Shown here: positions 11,021-19,839 of the stretch, one piece after another
How the letters are laid out: each line of letters opens with the position of its first letter
Numbering within the stretch: position 1 is the stretch's first letter
Assembly (NCBI RefSeq): GCF_002300165.1
Contig: NZ_MLCE01000002.1
Location: 32,357 to 96,356 of the forward strand
Direction of reading: 5' to 3'
Source: Streptomyces sp. Tue6028
Lineage (GTDB): Bacteria; Actinomycetota; Actinomycetes; Streptomycetales; Streptomycetaceae
Length of the DNA: 64,000 nt
Program-made: the position numbers and the translations under genes
Notes under the pieces: model-generated
What the model was told of the DNA's origin: nothing
What the model saw: only the letters and a program-made list of their open reading frames with translations
Database searches by the model: none

Positions 11021-11220
11021 TAGGCGCCGCTCGCCAGCATGCGCACCTCACCCGCCGGGGTGATCTCGGCACGGAGTATGCCTGTGGGATCGCTGTACAC
11101 CGGGTGGCCACCCGGCCCGAGACTCTCGGTCCGCTCGACGACCACCTCGTCGGTCACGACGCTGGCACCGCCCGATCCCGGATGGGTGAAGGACAGCCGG
11201 AAACGGTCCGGGTTCTTCAT
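10981..11220 (-). CDS. Small conserved protein (DUF6296-like)
   Basis: 79 residues resembling DUF6296, a family I know only as small actinobacterial proteins of unknown role. It is a compact, mostly beta protein: FRLSFTHPG, DEVVVERTES, PVYSDPTGILRAEITPAGE. The ATG at 11220 is preceded by GGAGGTC with good spacing, which supports translation. Its 3' end overlaps the convergent acetyltransferase gene. No signal or membrane segment is present. Confidence 0.6.
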   Translation of the reverse strand: MKNPDRFRLSFTHPGSGGASVVTDEVVVERTESLGPGGHPVYSDPTGILRAEITPAGEVRMLASGAYQSPRNPSAEPIP

Positions 11221-11432
11221 GACGACCTCCCGCGCTCAAGCCACAAATGCGGGCAAAAACTTCCTTCTCCATCATGCGGCCAGATCCTCGTGAAGGCAGC
11301 CCCGCCCCGGCGGCAACAGCAGTTCCGCCCCCGCGACGGAGGGCCGGGCCCGTTGCGCGGACCGGCATCCGCCACCCCTCACGTAGTGTGACGCCTCTCG
11401 CCTCCGGGCGCCGGGCAGTGTAGACATAGCAC

Positions 11433-14165
11433 ATGGTCGGACTATTGGGTCGAACCCGGGCTCAGTCGACCCGCCGCACCACCACACCGCTCCCTCAGCG
11501 TGGGTCGAACGAGGGCAAGCACCGTCGCGGCGCGTCCGCCGGGCCCCGGTCGGCACTCAGTGTGCGCAGTGTCGCCGGACAGGTGTTCGTCCTTCAGGTC
11601 GTGATCGTGCTGCTGCTGGTGGTGTCCGCAGTGGTGGCCCTGGTGCTTCAGGTGCGGCACGACAGCACCCAGGAGGCCCGCAACCGCTCCCTCGCGGTGG
11701 CCGAGACGTTCGCCAACGCTCCGGGCACCCGGGCGGCGCTGAGCTCTCCCGACCCCACCGCCATCCTCCAGCCGAGCGCGGAGGCGGCCCGCAAGGCCTC
11801 GAACGTCGACTTCATCGTCGTGATGAACACCGACGGCATCCGCTACACCCATCCCAAGCCCGACCGGATCGGCAAGAAGTTCGTCGGCACGATCGCGCCC
11901 GCGGTGGCCGGCAGATCGGTCGTCGAGGAGGTCAACGGCACCATCGGTCCGCTGGTGCAGGCGACGGTGCCCGTCGAGGACCCGGGGGGCAAGGTCGTGG
12001 GCCTGGTGTCGGCCGGCATCACCACGGCGAACGTGGGCGGCGTGGCCGAGCGGCAGCTGCCGCTCGTCCTGGCCTCCGCGGGCGTCGCACTCGCCCTGGC
12101 GACCGCGGGTACCGCGCTCGTGAGCCGGCGGCTGCTGCGCCAGACGCGCGGCCTGGGCCCGTACGAGATGACCCGGATGTACGAGCACCACGACGCGGTG
12201 CTGCACGCCGTCCGGGAGGGAGTGATCATCGTCAGCGGCGAGGGACGGCTCGTGCTCGCCAACGACGAGGCCAACCGGCTGCTCGACCTGCCCGAGGACG
12301 CCGAGGGCCGGCACGTGCTCGACCTGGGCCTCGACGCGGACACCGCGGACCTGCTGGCCTCGGGCCAGGTCGTCACCGACGAGGTGCACCTGGTCGGCGA
12401 CCGGCTGCTCGCCGTCAACCAGCGGCCCACGGACCTCCAGGGCGGCCCGCCGGGCAGCGTCGCGACCCTGCGCGACTCTACGGAGCTGCGCGCGCTGTCC
12501 GGACGGGCGGAGGTGGCACGCGAGCGCCTGAAGCTGCTGTACGACGCCGGAGTGGGCATCGGCACGAGCCTGGACGTGCGGCGGACCGCCGAAGAGCTCG
12601 CCGAGGTGGCCGTCCCGCGCTTCGCCGACTTCGTGACCGTGGACCTCGCCGAAGCCGTCCTGAGCGGGCAGGAGCCGGACCCCGTCAACGGTCTGCGCCG
12701 CACGGCGTCGGGCGGGATCCGCGGGGACGCACCGCTGTATCCGGTGGGCCACCACATCGGCTTCGTGGCCTCCTCCCCCCAGGCCCACAGCCTGCGCACC
12801 GGGCAGGCGGTCATCGAACCCGCCCTCGGCGACGCCCCCGGGTGGCTCGCACAGGACCTCCAGCGCACCGCGCGGGTCGTGGACTACGGAATCCACTCGC
12901 TGATCGCCGTACCCCTGCGCGTGGGCCCGCTGATGATGGGCGTGGTCAACTTCTGGCGCTCGGAGAAGCCCGAGCCCTTCGACTCGGAGGACCTGGCCCT
13001 CGCCGAGGAACTGGTCGCGCGGGCGGCGGTCTCCATCGACAATGCGCGCCGCTACACCCGCGAGCACACGATGGCGGTGACGCTCCAGCGCAGCCTGCTG
13101 CCGCGCAACCTGCCCGAGCAGAACGCGCTCGACATCGCCTACCGCTACCTCCCCGCCCAGGCCGGGGTGGGCGGGGACTGGTTCGACGTGCTGCCGCTGC
13201 CCGGCGCCCGGGTCGCCGTCGTGGTGGGGGACGTGGTCGGCCATGGGCTGCTGGCCGCGGCGACGATGGGGCGCCTGCGGACCGCGGTCCACAACTTCTC
13301 CGCCCTGGATCTGCCGCCGGACGAGCTCCTCGGCCTCCTGGACGAGCTGGTCGGCCGGATCGACCAGGACGAACTGTCCGAGGAGGGCAGGTCCGCCGTC
13401 ACCGGCGCCACCTGCCTGTACGCCATCTACGACCCGACGTCCCGGCGGTGCACGGTGGCGCGGGCCGGGCACCCGCCGCCCGCGGTGGTGCGCCCGGACG
13501 GCAGTGTGGAGTTCCCGGACGTGCCGGCAGGTCCGCCGCTCGGCCTCGGCGGCCTGCCGTTCGAGACGGCCGAGCTCGACCTGGAGGAGGGCAGCCGGCT
13601 GGTCCTCTACACGGACGGCCTCGTCGAGGACCGGGAACGGGACATCGACGAGGGCCTGGAACTGCTGCGCACCTCCCTGGCCGGCGCGGACCGCTCGCCC
13701 GAGGAGACCTGCCGCGCCGTGCTCCACGCGCTGCTGCCCGCCCGGCCGAGCGACGACATCGCGCTGATCGTCGCCCGTACCCACGCCCTGGGCGAGGACC
13801 GGATCGCCGACTGGCAGGTCCCCTCCGACCCGGCGGCCGTCGGCGAGGTGCGCGCCTCGGTGACCCGCCGACTGGCGGAGTGGGGGCTGCAGGAGATGGA
13901 GTTCACCACCGAGCTAGTCCTGAGCGAGCTGGTCACCAACGCGATCCGCTACAGCGACGGCCCGATCCGGGTCCGTGTGCTGCTCGACCGCACGTTGATC
14001 TGCGAGGTCTCCGACGGGAGCAGCACCTCACCCCATCTGCGCTACGCGGCGTCCATGGACGAGGGCGGACGCGGCCTGTTCCTGGTCGCGCAGCTCGCCG
14101 AACGCTGGGGCACCCGCTACACGCCCGACGGGAAGGTGATCTGGGCCGAGCAGCCGCTGCCGTGA
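11433..14165 (+). CDS. Membrane-bound SpoIIE-family phosphatase with sensor, PAS, GAF and HATPase domains
   Basis: 910-residue signalling protein. Order: basic N-terminal tail, membrane segment (about 47-72), extracytoplasmic CitA/dCache-like sensor (about 75-195), second membrane segment (about 203-225), PAS (about 240-345), GAF (about 365-545), SpoIIE/PP2C phosphatase (about 560-775) and a C-terminal RsbW-like ATPase. The phosphatase keeps its metal motifs (GGDWFD, GDVVGHG, LYTDGLVE, DDIALIV). The ATPase keeps the N-box ELVTNAIRYS and a G-box-like EGGRGLFLV. Such proteins dephosphorylate STAS anti-anti-sigma factors, and the fused kinase would do the opposite. The STAS protein at 27579 was probably much closer before the intervening block arrived. 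A TAGACA box 7 nt before the ATG hints at a leaderless mRNA. Confidence 0.92.
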   Translation: MVGLLGRTRAQSTRRTTTPLPQRGSNEGKHRRGASAGPRSALSVRSVAGQVFVLQVVIVLLLVVSAVVALVLQVRHDSTQEARNRSLAVAETFANAPGTRAALSSPDPTAILQPSAEAARKASNVDFIVVMNTDGIRYTHPKPDRIGKKFVGTIAPAVAGRSVVEEVNGTIGPLVQATVPVEDPGGKVVGLVSAGITTANVGGVAERQLPLVLASAGVALALATAGTALVSRRLLRQTRGLGPYEMTRMYEHHDAVLHAVREGVIIVSGEGRLVLANDEANRLLDLPEDAEGRHVLDLGLDADTADLLASGQVVTDEVHLVGDRLLAVNQRPTDLQGGPPGSVATLRDSTELRALSGRAEVARERLKLLYDAGVGIGTSLDVRRTAEELAEVAVPRFADFVTVDLAEAVLSGQEPDPVNGLRRTASGGIRGDAPLYPVGHHIGFVASSPQAHSLRTGQAVIEPALGDAPGWLAQDLQRTARVVDYGIHSLIAVPLRVGPLMMGVVNFWRSEKPEPFDSEDLALAEELVARAAVSIDNARRYTREHTMAVTLQRSLLPRNLPEQNALDIAYRYLPAQAGVGGDWFDVLPLPGARVAVVVGDVVGHGLLAAATMGRLRTAVHNFSALDLPPDELLGLLDELVGRIDQDELSEEGRSAVTGATCLYAIYDPTSRRCTVARAGHPPPAVVRPDGSVEFPDVPAGPPLGLGGLPFETAELDLEEGSRLVLYTDGLVEDRERDIDEGLELLRTSLAGADRSPEETCRAVLHALLPARPSDDIALIVARTHALGEDRIADWQVPSDPAAVGEVRASVTRRLAEWGLQEMEFTTELVLSELVTNAIRYSDGPIRVRVLLDRTLICEVSDGSSTSPHLRYAASMDEGGRGLFLVAQLAERWGTRYTPDGKVIWAEQPLP

Positions 14166-14207
14166 CCCGGCGCCGTGGCGTGCGCCGGGTACGCGGTGCG
14201 GACCCGC

Positions 14208-14455
14208 TCAGCGGGCCAGCCGGCCGAGCAGGGACGAGGCGGACAGGATGCCGAGCGCCGCGGCCACGACCAGGACGCCGTAGTCCAGGGCTAGGTGGGC
14301 GTGCGTGCCGAGCAGCAGTCCTCGCAGGGCGTCGACCTGGTAGCTCAGCGGGTTGACCATGCTGACGCCCTGGAGCCAGCCGGGCATGACGGCGACCGGG
14401 TAGAGCGCGTTGGAGCCGAAGAACAGCGGCATCGTGATGGCCTGGGTCAATCCCG
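14208..14455 (-). pseudogene. C-terminal fragment of a DrrB-like ABC-2 permease
   Basis: About 80 codons reading ITMPLFFGSNALYPVAVMPGW, then VNPLSYQVDALRGLL and a final membrane helix, the typical tail of daunorubicin-resistance-type ABC-2 permeases. Everything N-terminal of GLTQAIT is missing: upstream of about 14455 the sequence no longer resembles a permease and there is no plausible start. The fragment lies on the same strand as the truncated ABC ATPase at 26328-26936. The simplest reading is that both are ends of one broken operon. Confidence 0.82.
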
Positions 14456-15141
14456 GTCTACAAGTTATTCCGCCCGGTGACGCGATGGCCGACGTCCAGT
14501 CGCGATCACCAGCGAGGGACCGCACGAACTATGCGGAGCTTGGCAGACCGACGTGACTCATCAGGCTGAGCCAGCCGCGGGATCCGCCGCTGCGCGTGGG
14601 CGTGACCGGTAGCCGATGCATGTCAGGTGGGGTGCACAGAATCGACAATGGACTCAGGCTCAAGCGGCCAACGAGCGGTTCGCCGACCATGCGGTTTCGG
14701 TGGACCAGCGTGTGGTCTACCTGGTGACAGGCGAACATGCAGACGAGCTCCCCACAGACACGCTTGCGTGACCATCGGCGAGGGTCATGCGTGCCCAGCC
14801 ATCGGCGGGCGTGCTGTCGGCAGTCGCAGCCGTGAGCAGGGCGGACGTTGCCTGGCTTAGCTGCCCGTCGATGACATGGTGTGAGGCGTTCTCGAACGTT
14901 GACTCTCGGATTGTGACGGCCGCCGACGGGAGGCAGGGTGGTCTTGAGAGCGATTGGGCGAGGAGTAAGGCGCACGGCCCCTCACCGATGTGGCCCGTGG
15001 CTTGTCCTCATCGCGAAGCAAGTTGTGTGGACCGGAAACTGGCGAACTTGGTCACCGAACGAGCGGGTCGGTACACGGGTCCGGGATGTGGTGGCCGACG
15101 CGAGATCGCCCATTCCGAGCAGGGCTACGGAGGTGTGGTAC
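14456..15141. other. Low-coding left flank of the inserted block
   Basis: No convincing gene. One short frame at 14616-14771 (about 51 codons, ending YLVTGEHADELPTDTLA) looks protein-like and faintly recalls the start of MEDS/STAS-type regulators, but it lacks a ribosome binding site and is interrupted. The stretch is probably degenerate sequence next to the left junction. Confidence 0.4.
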
Positions 15142-15579
15142 ATGTCGGAGAAGAACTCAGAGCACGGGACCGCCCACGAGGTCTCCTTGCCGCCCGAAGT
15201 CAAGTTGCTGCAGGAGGTCACACCGCCCTTCTTTCCCGAAGGTGGTTCGGGGATGACAATTCTCGTCGAGTGGCCTCCCGGTCACCCCGGGCTCCCTCCA
15301 CATCGCCACTCGGGCCCGTCCTTCGGCTACGTGATGGAGGGCGCTCTCCGGTTCGAGCTCGAGGGTGAGCCGGAGCGTGTGGTCGAGGCCGGTGGGACGT
15401 TCTGGGAACCGGGCGGTGACGTGATCCACTACCAGGACGGCAACGCCCTGTCGGACGCATCGACCAAGTTCGTGGTGACCATGGTGTGCGCTCCGGGTCA
15501 GCCGATGCTCAGGTTGGTCGACGAGGAGGAGCTGAAGGAACGGGCACACCTGCGCGCCCCGCGTCCCTCCGAAGGCTGA
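15142..15579 (+). CDS. Cupin domain protein
   Basis: 145 residues with a single cupin barrel. The two cupin motifs are visible: PPHRHSGPSFGYVMEGALRFE (metal-ligand His pair plus Glu) and the later GGDVIHYQDGN with its His. The ATG at 15142 has a strong GGAGGT 7 nt upstream; the frame stays open further upstream but without protein-like sequence. Stand-alone cupins of this type may be dioxygenases, sugar isomerases or binding proteins, so the reaction cannot be stated. It has no signal peptide. It is the first clear gene after the left junction of the inserted block. Confidence 0.82.
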   Translation: MSEKNSEHGTAHEVSLPPEVKLLQEVTPPFFPEGGSGMTILVEWPPGHPGLPPHRHSGPSFGYVMEGALRFELEGEPERVVEAGGTFWEPGGDVIHYQDGNALSDASTKFVVTMVCAPGQPMLRLVDEEELKERAHLRAPRPSEG

Positions 15580-15740
15580 CTCGCGAGATCGGCAGGGGCG
15601 CGGTGGCCGGAACACCGATCCCGATGCCGGGCTTGGCAGCAGCACACGTTTGCTCGCCCGGACAGACTCATGGTGAAGCACCCCCTGCGCCGGTCGGTGC
15701 TGCGCGCCCCCTCCATCGTGACTTGGTCGATGGTGGAGCG

Positions 15741-16151
15741 TCAGGGCCTGGTCTGTGCGGTTGTGATCGAGGAATCGGCGGGCTGGAACAGTTCGACGAG
15801 GTTTCCGGCAGGGTCGGCGATGAGGACTTGGCGCCCGCCAGGGCCGGAGACGACGTCGCTGCGGAAGGTCAATCCGGCGGCGCGCAGCTGGGCGATGGTG
15901 TTGTCGAGGTTGTCGACGATCAGGTGAATTCGGTTACGGCCGGCGGTGGCGGAGTCGTCGGGGGTGGCGCGGGCGCCGGAGCTGGCTGCGCCGGAGAGCA
16001 GTAGTCGCAAGGGCCCGCGCGTGACGTCGGCGAAGGCTGGTGCGGCGCTGGTGCGCAGGGTGAAGCCGAGATGCGTCGTATAGAAGTCGATGGCCGCTTG
16101 GACGTCGTCAACGATGTAGCGGACGCCGGCGAATTCGCTGGTGGTCGTCAC
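15741..16151 (-). CDS. VOC (glyoxalase/bleomycin resistance) family protein
   Basis: 136 residues with two babbb modules: FAGVRYIVDDVQAAIDFYTTHLGF near the start and IHLIVDNLDNTIAQLRAAG, then VLIADPAGNLVELFQP. The GTG start at 16151 overlaps the TGA of the ArsR-ArsC fusion gene as GTGA, so it is translated as the second gene of that operon. Ars operons often carry VOC proteins such as the C-As lyase ArsI, but the Cys pair used by ArsI to bind arsenic is absent (there is no Cys in the protein). An arsenic role is therefore contextual only. Confidence 0.8.
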   Translation of the reverse strand: MTTTSEFAGVRYIVDDVQAAIDFYTTHLGFTLRTSAAPAFADVTRGPLRLLLSGAASSGARATPDDSATAGRNRIHLIVDNLDNTIAQLRAAGLTFRSDVVSGPGGRQVLIADPAGNLVELFQPADSSITTAQTRP

Positions 16152-16933
16152 GGCTTGGCCTCCTGTGTCTGGGTGAGGACTGGCAGCAGGTAACGGATGC
16201 GGGTGTCGATGTCGGCCGCTGTGCGCTTGAAGGCGGGGTAGCCGGCCTGGTCCGTGTCTCCGGCGGTGGCCGGGTCGGAGATGCTCCAGTGCACTCGGCG
16301 CGGGCGTTCCGGGAACTCGGGGCAGATCTCCCGGACCTTGTCGCACAGGCTGATCACGTGGTCGAACCGATGCTTGATCACCGTGTTCATATGTCGCGGT
16401 TGCTGGTCAGCGATGTTGGTGCCGAAGTCGTCGCGCAGTACGCGTATCGCATTGGGGTGCAGGCGGGATTTCGGATGACTGCCGGCGCTGATGACCTCGA
16501 CGGAACCGGCGGCACGGTGGTTCAGCATGGCTTCGGCCATCGGTGACCGGGCGCTGTTGCCGGTGCAGAGAAACAGCACCGACGGACGGCGTGAGAGGCC
16601 AGTGGCGAGCTGTGGTGGCGCCGGTTCTGCGCGCAGCCTCGGGTGCAGGGCAGCACCCGTGTCGGAGAGGGCTTGCGCGCAGCGATCCAGATTCAGGTGG
16701 TAGTAGGTGTCGCGGCCGTCGAAGGTGCTGCGGGTCGCTGTGAGCAGCCCGGCGTTGCGTAGGAGCCGCAGGTGGTACGAGATCAGGTTCTGCGGCTCGC
16801 CGACGAGTGTCACGAGTTCACGTACTCGGTAATCGCTGTGGGCGAGTGTGGCCAGCAACCGCCAGCGCACCGGGTGAGCGGCCAGGTGCACGAACGGAGG
16901 GACGGCTTGGCCCAAAGACGCCATGGCATCCAC
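16148..16933 (-). CDS. ArsR-type regulator fused to thioredoxin-coupled arsenate reductase
   Basis: 261 residues from the GTG at 16933; an ATG at 16924 is the alternative. Residues 1-100 form an ArsR winged helix (VRELVTLVGEPQNLISYHLRLLRNAGLL). Residues 116-258 form a low-molecular-weight phosphatase/arsenate reductase domain. The P-loop is C123-TGNSA-R129-S and the general acid is D220 in SISDPA. C197 and C204, seven apart, match the second and third catalytic Cys of pI258-type ArsC (C10, C82, C89), which favours arsenate over phosphotyrosine as substrate. A perfect ATCAA-N6-TTGAT palindrome lies 5 nt before the GTG. There is no Shine-Dalgarno sequence, so the message may be leaderless and directly blocked by its own product. 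Confidence 0.88.
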   Translation of the reverse strand: MDAMASLGQAVPPFVHLAAHPVRWRLLATLAHSDYRVRELVTLVGEPQNLISYHLRLLRNAGLLTATRSTFDGRDTYYHLNLDRCAQALSDTGAALHPRLRAEPAPPQLATGLSRRPSVLFLCTGNSARSPMAEAMLNHRAAGSVEVISAGSHPKSRLHPNAIRVLRDDFGTNIADQQPRHMNTVIKHRFDHVISLCDKVREICPEFPERPRRVHWSISDPATAGDTDQAGYPAFKRTAADIDTRIRYLLPVLTQTQEAKP

Positions 16934-16937
16934 AGTA

Positions 16938-16955
16938 CATCAAATGAGGTTGATG
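16938..16955 (+). promoter_or_regulatory. ArsR-type operator
   Basis: CATCAA-N6-TTGATG, a perfect 6-bp inverted repeat. It matches the ATCAA...TTGAT core commonly bound by actinobacterial ArsR proteins. It sits 5 bp upstream of the fusion gene's GTG, so bound protein would cover the transcription start. Autoregulation released by arsenite is the expected mode. Confidence 0.65.
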
Positions 16956-17167
16956 GAATTTGCATCGGGTCTTCACCCACGAAGCCGATCTTGCCGACCT
17001 GTGGCGAACCGCAGTACCTGCTGTTGCTGAGCGGCGACCTGGGCGTCGCGCTACGGCTGCGGGAAGCGTGGTGATGACACAGGCGTGTTCCAAGCCCCCA
17101 TCATGGGTGAGGCATGGGGGGTTCGGTGGATGTGTCCCGTGTGTGCCGACGTGGCAGGGTGCCGCGT

Positions 17168-17749
17168 ATGGTGCCGGTGGCGGCTGTCCGGGCAGGGTTG
17201 TTCTCGGTGCTCGGTACCGCGGTTGCAAGCACGATGCATCACTTGGCATTCGACTCCAGCCCCTCGTGGGGGGTGCGGGCCGTCGCTGCGCTCGTGTTCT
17301 TCGCCATCGCTCTTCCGGGGGCACCGGGGGCAGGACGAGAGAAGCCACTGGCCTGGCAGGTGACACTCGCCGCCGGAGCTCAGGTGGTCATCGGCTACTG
17401 GTTCGTGCGGGCGGACGACGCTGTTTCCGTGCCGGCCCATGCTGTGTGGCCGTCCTCCGTGCACGCGAGCTGGCCGGTCGCGATCGCGCACGTCGTGCTG
17501 ACGGCATGGTCTGCGGTGCTGTTGCACGGCATGGACACGTGCCGGCGACGTGTACTGAGGGCAGCCGGACGGGAGCTGCTGCGACGGCTGTTCGCGCCCG
17601 TGTGCACACCGCTCGAACTGGCCGCAAGCACGGACCCAGAGCGGTGCCCCAGATACGGCGAGGACCGTACGTCCCCTGCCGTGGACCTCTTGGCCGACGC
17701 TGTAGTGCGGCGCGGTCCGCCCTTCTTCTCCCTGCTGCTCGCGGCCTGA
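17168..17749 (+). CDS. Hypothetical integral membrane protein
   Basis: 193 residues from the ATG at 17168; an upstream start near 17114 would add 18 poorly conserved-looking residues. Three hydrophobic segments are seen: VAAVRAGLFSVLGTAVAST, WGVRAVAALVFFAIALPGAPG and a third around WQVTLAAGAQVVIGYWFV, with a fourth weaker one at IAHVVLTAWSAVLLHGM. A MHHLAF motif lies just after the first helix. The last 60 residues are cytoplasmic and charged. No family recognised. It resembles small membrane proteins found beside copper-handling genes in actinobacteria. It is divergent from the ArsR fusion gene. Confidence 0.6.
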   Translation: MVPVAAVRAGLFSVLGTAVASTMHHLAFDSSPSWGVRAVAALVFFAIALPGAPGAGREKPLAWQVTLAAGAQVVIGYWFVRADDAVSVPAHAVWPSSVHASWPVAIAHVVLTAWSAVLLHGMDTCRRRVLRAAGRELLRRLFAPVCTPLELAASTDPERCPRYGEDRTSPAVDLLADAVVRRGPPFFSLLLAA

Positions 17750-17852
17750 CTTCGGCCTTCGGGCGGCTCCGGTGTGCTCGATCACAAGTTCTGTGCCCAA
17801 CCATGCCGGGGCGCGGGCTCCGAGGAGAGTGCCGCGTCAGGGGGGAAACAAC

Positions 17853-19046
17853 GTGTCGCGTGGTACTGCCATGGCGCCAGTCGTCGTCATCGGGGCGGGC
17901 CCGTACGGCCTGTCCACCGCCGCGCATCTGATGGCGCGCGGCCTGCACGTGAGGGTCTTCGGCTCGCCGATGGCGAGCTGGGACGAGAACATGCCCGCGG
18001 GCATGCTGTTGAAGTCGCCGCCGAGTGCGTCGGTGCTGTCGGCCCCACGGGCCGGGTTCACCCTGGACGTCTACTGCCGAGAGGCCGGCGAGGCCTGGTT
18101 GACCGGCCATGAGCCGGTGCCCGTGGAGATGTTCGTCCGGTATGGGCGTTGGTTCGCCGAGCAGTTGGTGCCTGAGGTGGAAGACGTCAGGGTCCTCGGC
18201 GTCGACCGTCAGACCGACGGCTTTCACGTCAAGCTGGCCTCCGGAGAGGAACTGCTCGCGCCGGCCGTGGTCGTGGCCAGCGGTATGGACGGATTGGCGC
18301 ATGTCCCCCGAGTGCTGGCGCCGCTCGTGCCGGAAGGGCTGGTGTCGCACGCTTCGCAGCACGCCGACCTCGCGAAGTTCGCGGGACGTGACCTGGTCGT
18401 GGTGGGGGCCGGGCAGTCGGCTCAGGAGAGCACCGCGCTGCTGAAGGAGGCAGGGGCGCAGGTCCAGCTACTCGTCCGAGATCGGCAGTTGGTGTTCGGC
18501 GCCGAGCCGACACCGCCACCGCACTGGCAGCCGGACACGCCGTTGGGGCGCTCGTGGGGCCTGTACGCGATCGTCCATCAGGCAGCCCTCTTCCGCTTCC
18601 TGCCTGCGTCGACCCGGTTGCGCCTGGTCAAACGAGTGCTGGGGCCCTTCGGTTCCTGGTGGCTCAAGCCGCGGTTGGACGGCGTCCCTGTACGCCTGGA
18701 AGAGACCGTCGTCGGCGCCCAGCGCTACGGCGACGGCGTTCGTCTGACAACTCGGAGGGGCGACGGGACGGTTCAGACAATCGATGCCGGACACGTCCTC
18801 GCCGCCACGGGCTACCGGGTCCAACTGGACGCTTTGGGCTTCCTCGCCCCGGAGTTGCGTTCCGATCTGGTCCGTACCGGAGGATCCCCAGCGCTTGACG
18901 CGGGATTCCAGTCCTCCGTGCCGGGCCTCTACTTCACCGGCATCAAAGCAGCGGCCACCTTCGGCCCGCTGATGCGCTTCACCTGCGGTACCCGCTTCGC
19001 CGCACCCCGATTGGCCGCCGGGTTGTCCGCCAACATCCAAGGCTGA
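17853..19046 (+). CDS. FAD/NAD(P)-binding flavoprotein, monooxygenase-like
   Basis: 397 residues from the GTG at 17853, preceded by a G-rich Shine-Dalgarno sequence. Two dinucleotide-binding motifs are present: VVVIGAGPYGLS near residue 10 for FAD and VVVGAGQSAQES near residue 190 for NAD(P)H. A late LAATGYR motif follows, as in group B flavin monooxygenases and related reductases. The full FxGxxxHxxxW monooxygenase fingerprint is not evident; VSHASQHADLAKF occupies its place. The substrate is therefore open. In an arsenic-related neighbourhood it could be an ArsO-like flavoprotein, but that is guesswork. Confidence 0.78.
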   Translation: MSRGTAMAPVVVIGAGPYGLSTAAHLMARGLHVRVFGSPMASWDENMPAGMLLKSPPSASVLSAPRAGFTLDVYCREAGEAWLTGHEPVPVEMFVRYGRWFAEQLVPEVEDVRVLGVDRQTDGFHVKLASGEELLAPAVVVASGMDGLAHVPRVLAPLVPEGLVSHASQHADLAKFAGRDLVVVGAGQSAQESTALLKEAGAQVQLLVRDRQLVFGAEPTPPPHWQPDTPLGRSWGLYAIVHQAALFRFLPASTRLRLVKRVLGPFGSWWLKPRLDGVPVRLEETVVGAQRYGDGVRLTTRRGDGTVQTIDAGHVLAATGYRVQLDALGFLAPELRSDLVRTGGSPALDAGFQSSVPGLYFTGIKAAATFGPLMRFTCGTRFAAPRLAAGLSANIQG

Positions 19047-19130
19047 AGCCGCCCGGAGCGGTCCGGGAGCTCTTCGAGTTTCCGGACCGCACGTCTGGCC
19101 GGTCGCTGGGCGTCGTGGTGAACGGGGCAG

Positions 19131-19706
19131 TCAGCGGGAGGCGCGCAGGCCATCCACCGTGACTTGGACGAGTCTGCGCACCGCTTCCGGGGACGGCATA
19201 CCGCCTGCCGCGTCCAGGGCGTGCAGGCAGTACGCGGCGAGTTCGTGCGGCGCGATGTCATTGCGCACTTCGCCGGCCTCCGCGCTCTCGGTGAGCAGCT
19301 CGGTGACGAACTGGAGCAAATGCTGTTCGGCGTGGGCGACGTGCTCCCCTCGGTGCAGCACGGCAGCGATCTCCGCATCGTGCCCCCGGCGCTGCCGCTG
19401 TATGGAGGCGTAGGCATAGAGGACCGCCGCCAGCCGCTCGCCAGGACTGCCGGGCTGGTCTCGCAGCGCCGCCAGTTGCTGAAGATGGGCGGTGATCTGG
19501 CGCTCGTGCCAGGCCTTCATGATCGACTCGACGTCCGGGAAGTACTTGTAGAGCGTGGCGCGGCCGATCCCGGTCCCCTCCGCGATGCGGGACATCGTCA
19601 CACCGCGCAGCCCGTGCTCGGTCACCAGGGCCGCGGTCACTTCCAGCACCGTGTCACGCACCGCGCGACGGTGCTCCTCGATCGTTTCGTTCCACAGCTT
19701 GGGCAC
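19131..19706 (-). CDS. TetR/AcrR family transcriptional regulator
   Basis: 191 residues from the GTG at 19706. The N-terminal TetR HTH is clear: TAALVTEHGLRGVTMSRIAEGTGIGRATLYKYFPDVESIM at about residues 24-63. The C-terminal helical ligand domain has no recognisable signature. The start has no good Shine-Dalgarno sequence. It is divergent from the methyltransferase gene across 133 bp that contain a good promoter with ACAC/GTGT repeats in its spacer. The simplest model is that this protein represses both itself and the methyltransferase gene. Confidence 0.88.
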   Translation of the reverse strand: MPKLWNETIEEHRRAVRDTVLEVTAALVTEHGLRGVTMSRIAEGTGIGRATLYKYFPDVESIMKAWHERQITAHLQQLAALRDQPGSPGERLAAVLYAYASIQRQRRGHDAEIAAVLHRGEHVAHAEQHLLQFVTELLTESAEAGEVRNDIAPHELAAYCLHALDAAGGMPSPEAVRRLVQVTVDGLRASR

Positions 19707-19746
19707 CCCAGCAGTGTACGCAGCGCCCCATTGAATACACCATGAC

Positions 19747-19775
19747 TTGACGTAGACACCGTGTATCGATAAATC
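19747..19775 (+). promoter_or_regulatory. Vegetative-type promoter with overlapping TetR-like operator
   Basis: TTGACG (19747-19752), a 17-nt spacer, then TAAATC (19770-19775), upstream of the methyltransferase start at 19840. Within the spacer ACACCGTGT (19756-19764) is a short inverted repeat. A further ATACAC at 19735-19740 mirrors GTGTAT at 19761-19766. Binding of the divergent TetR protein here would block the promoter. Confidence 0.55.
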
Positions 19776-19839
19776 TGATCGCGTCACTCGGATCCGAATC
19801 CCGGCAAGAGATCTGGACCACCGGCACACGGGAGGACCC

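Noticed and set aside
11442..13784. A 780-codon frame antisense to the membrane SpoIIE gene
   Set aside because: Same effect of third-position GC; the sense protein has five recognisable domains.
14529..14975. A 148-codon minus-strand frame in the left flank
   Set aside because: No ribosome binding site, no recognisable domain, and codon use unlike the neighbours.
15741..16151. ArsI C-As lyase identity for the VOC protein
   Set aside because: ArsI needs a Cys pair for arsenic binding; this protein has no Cys.
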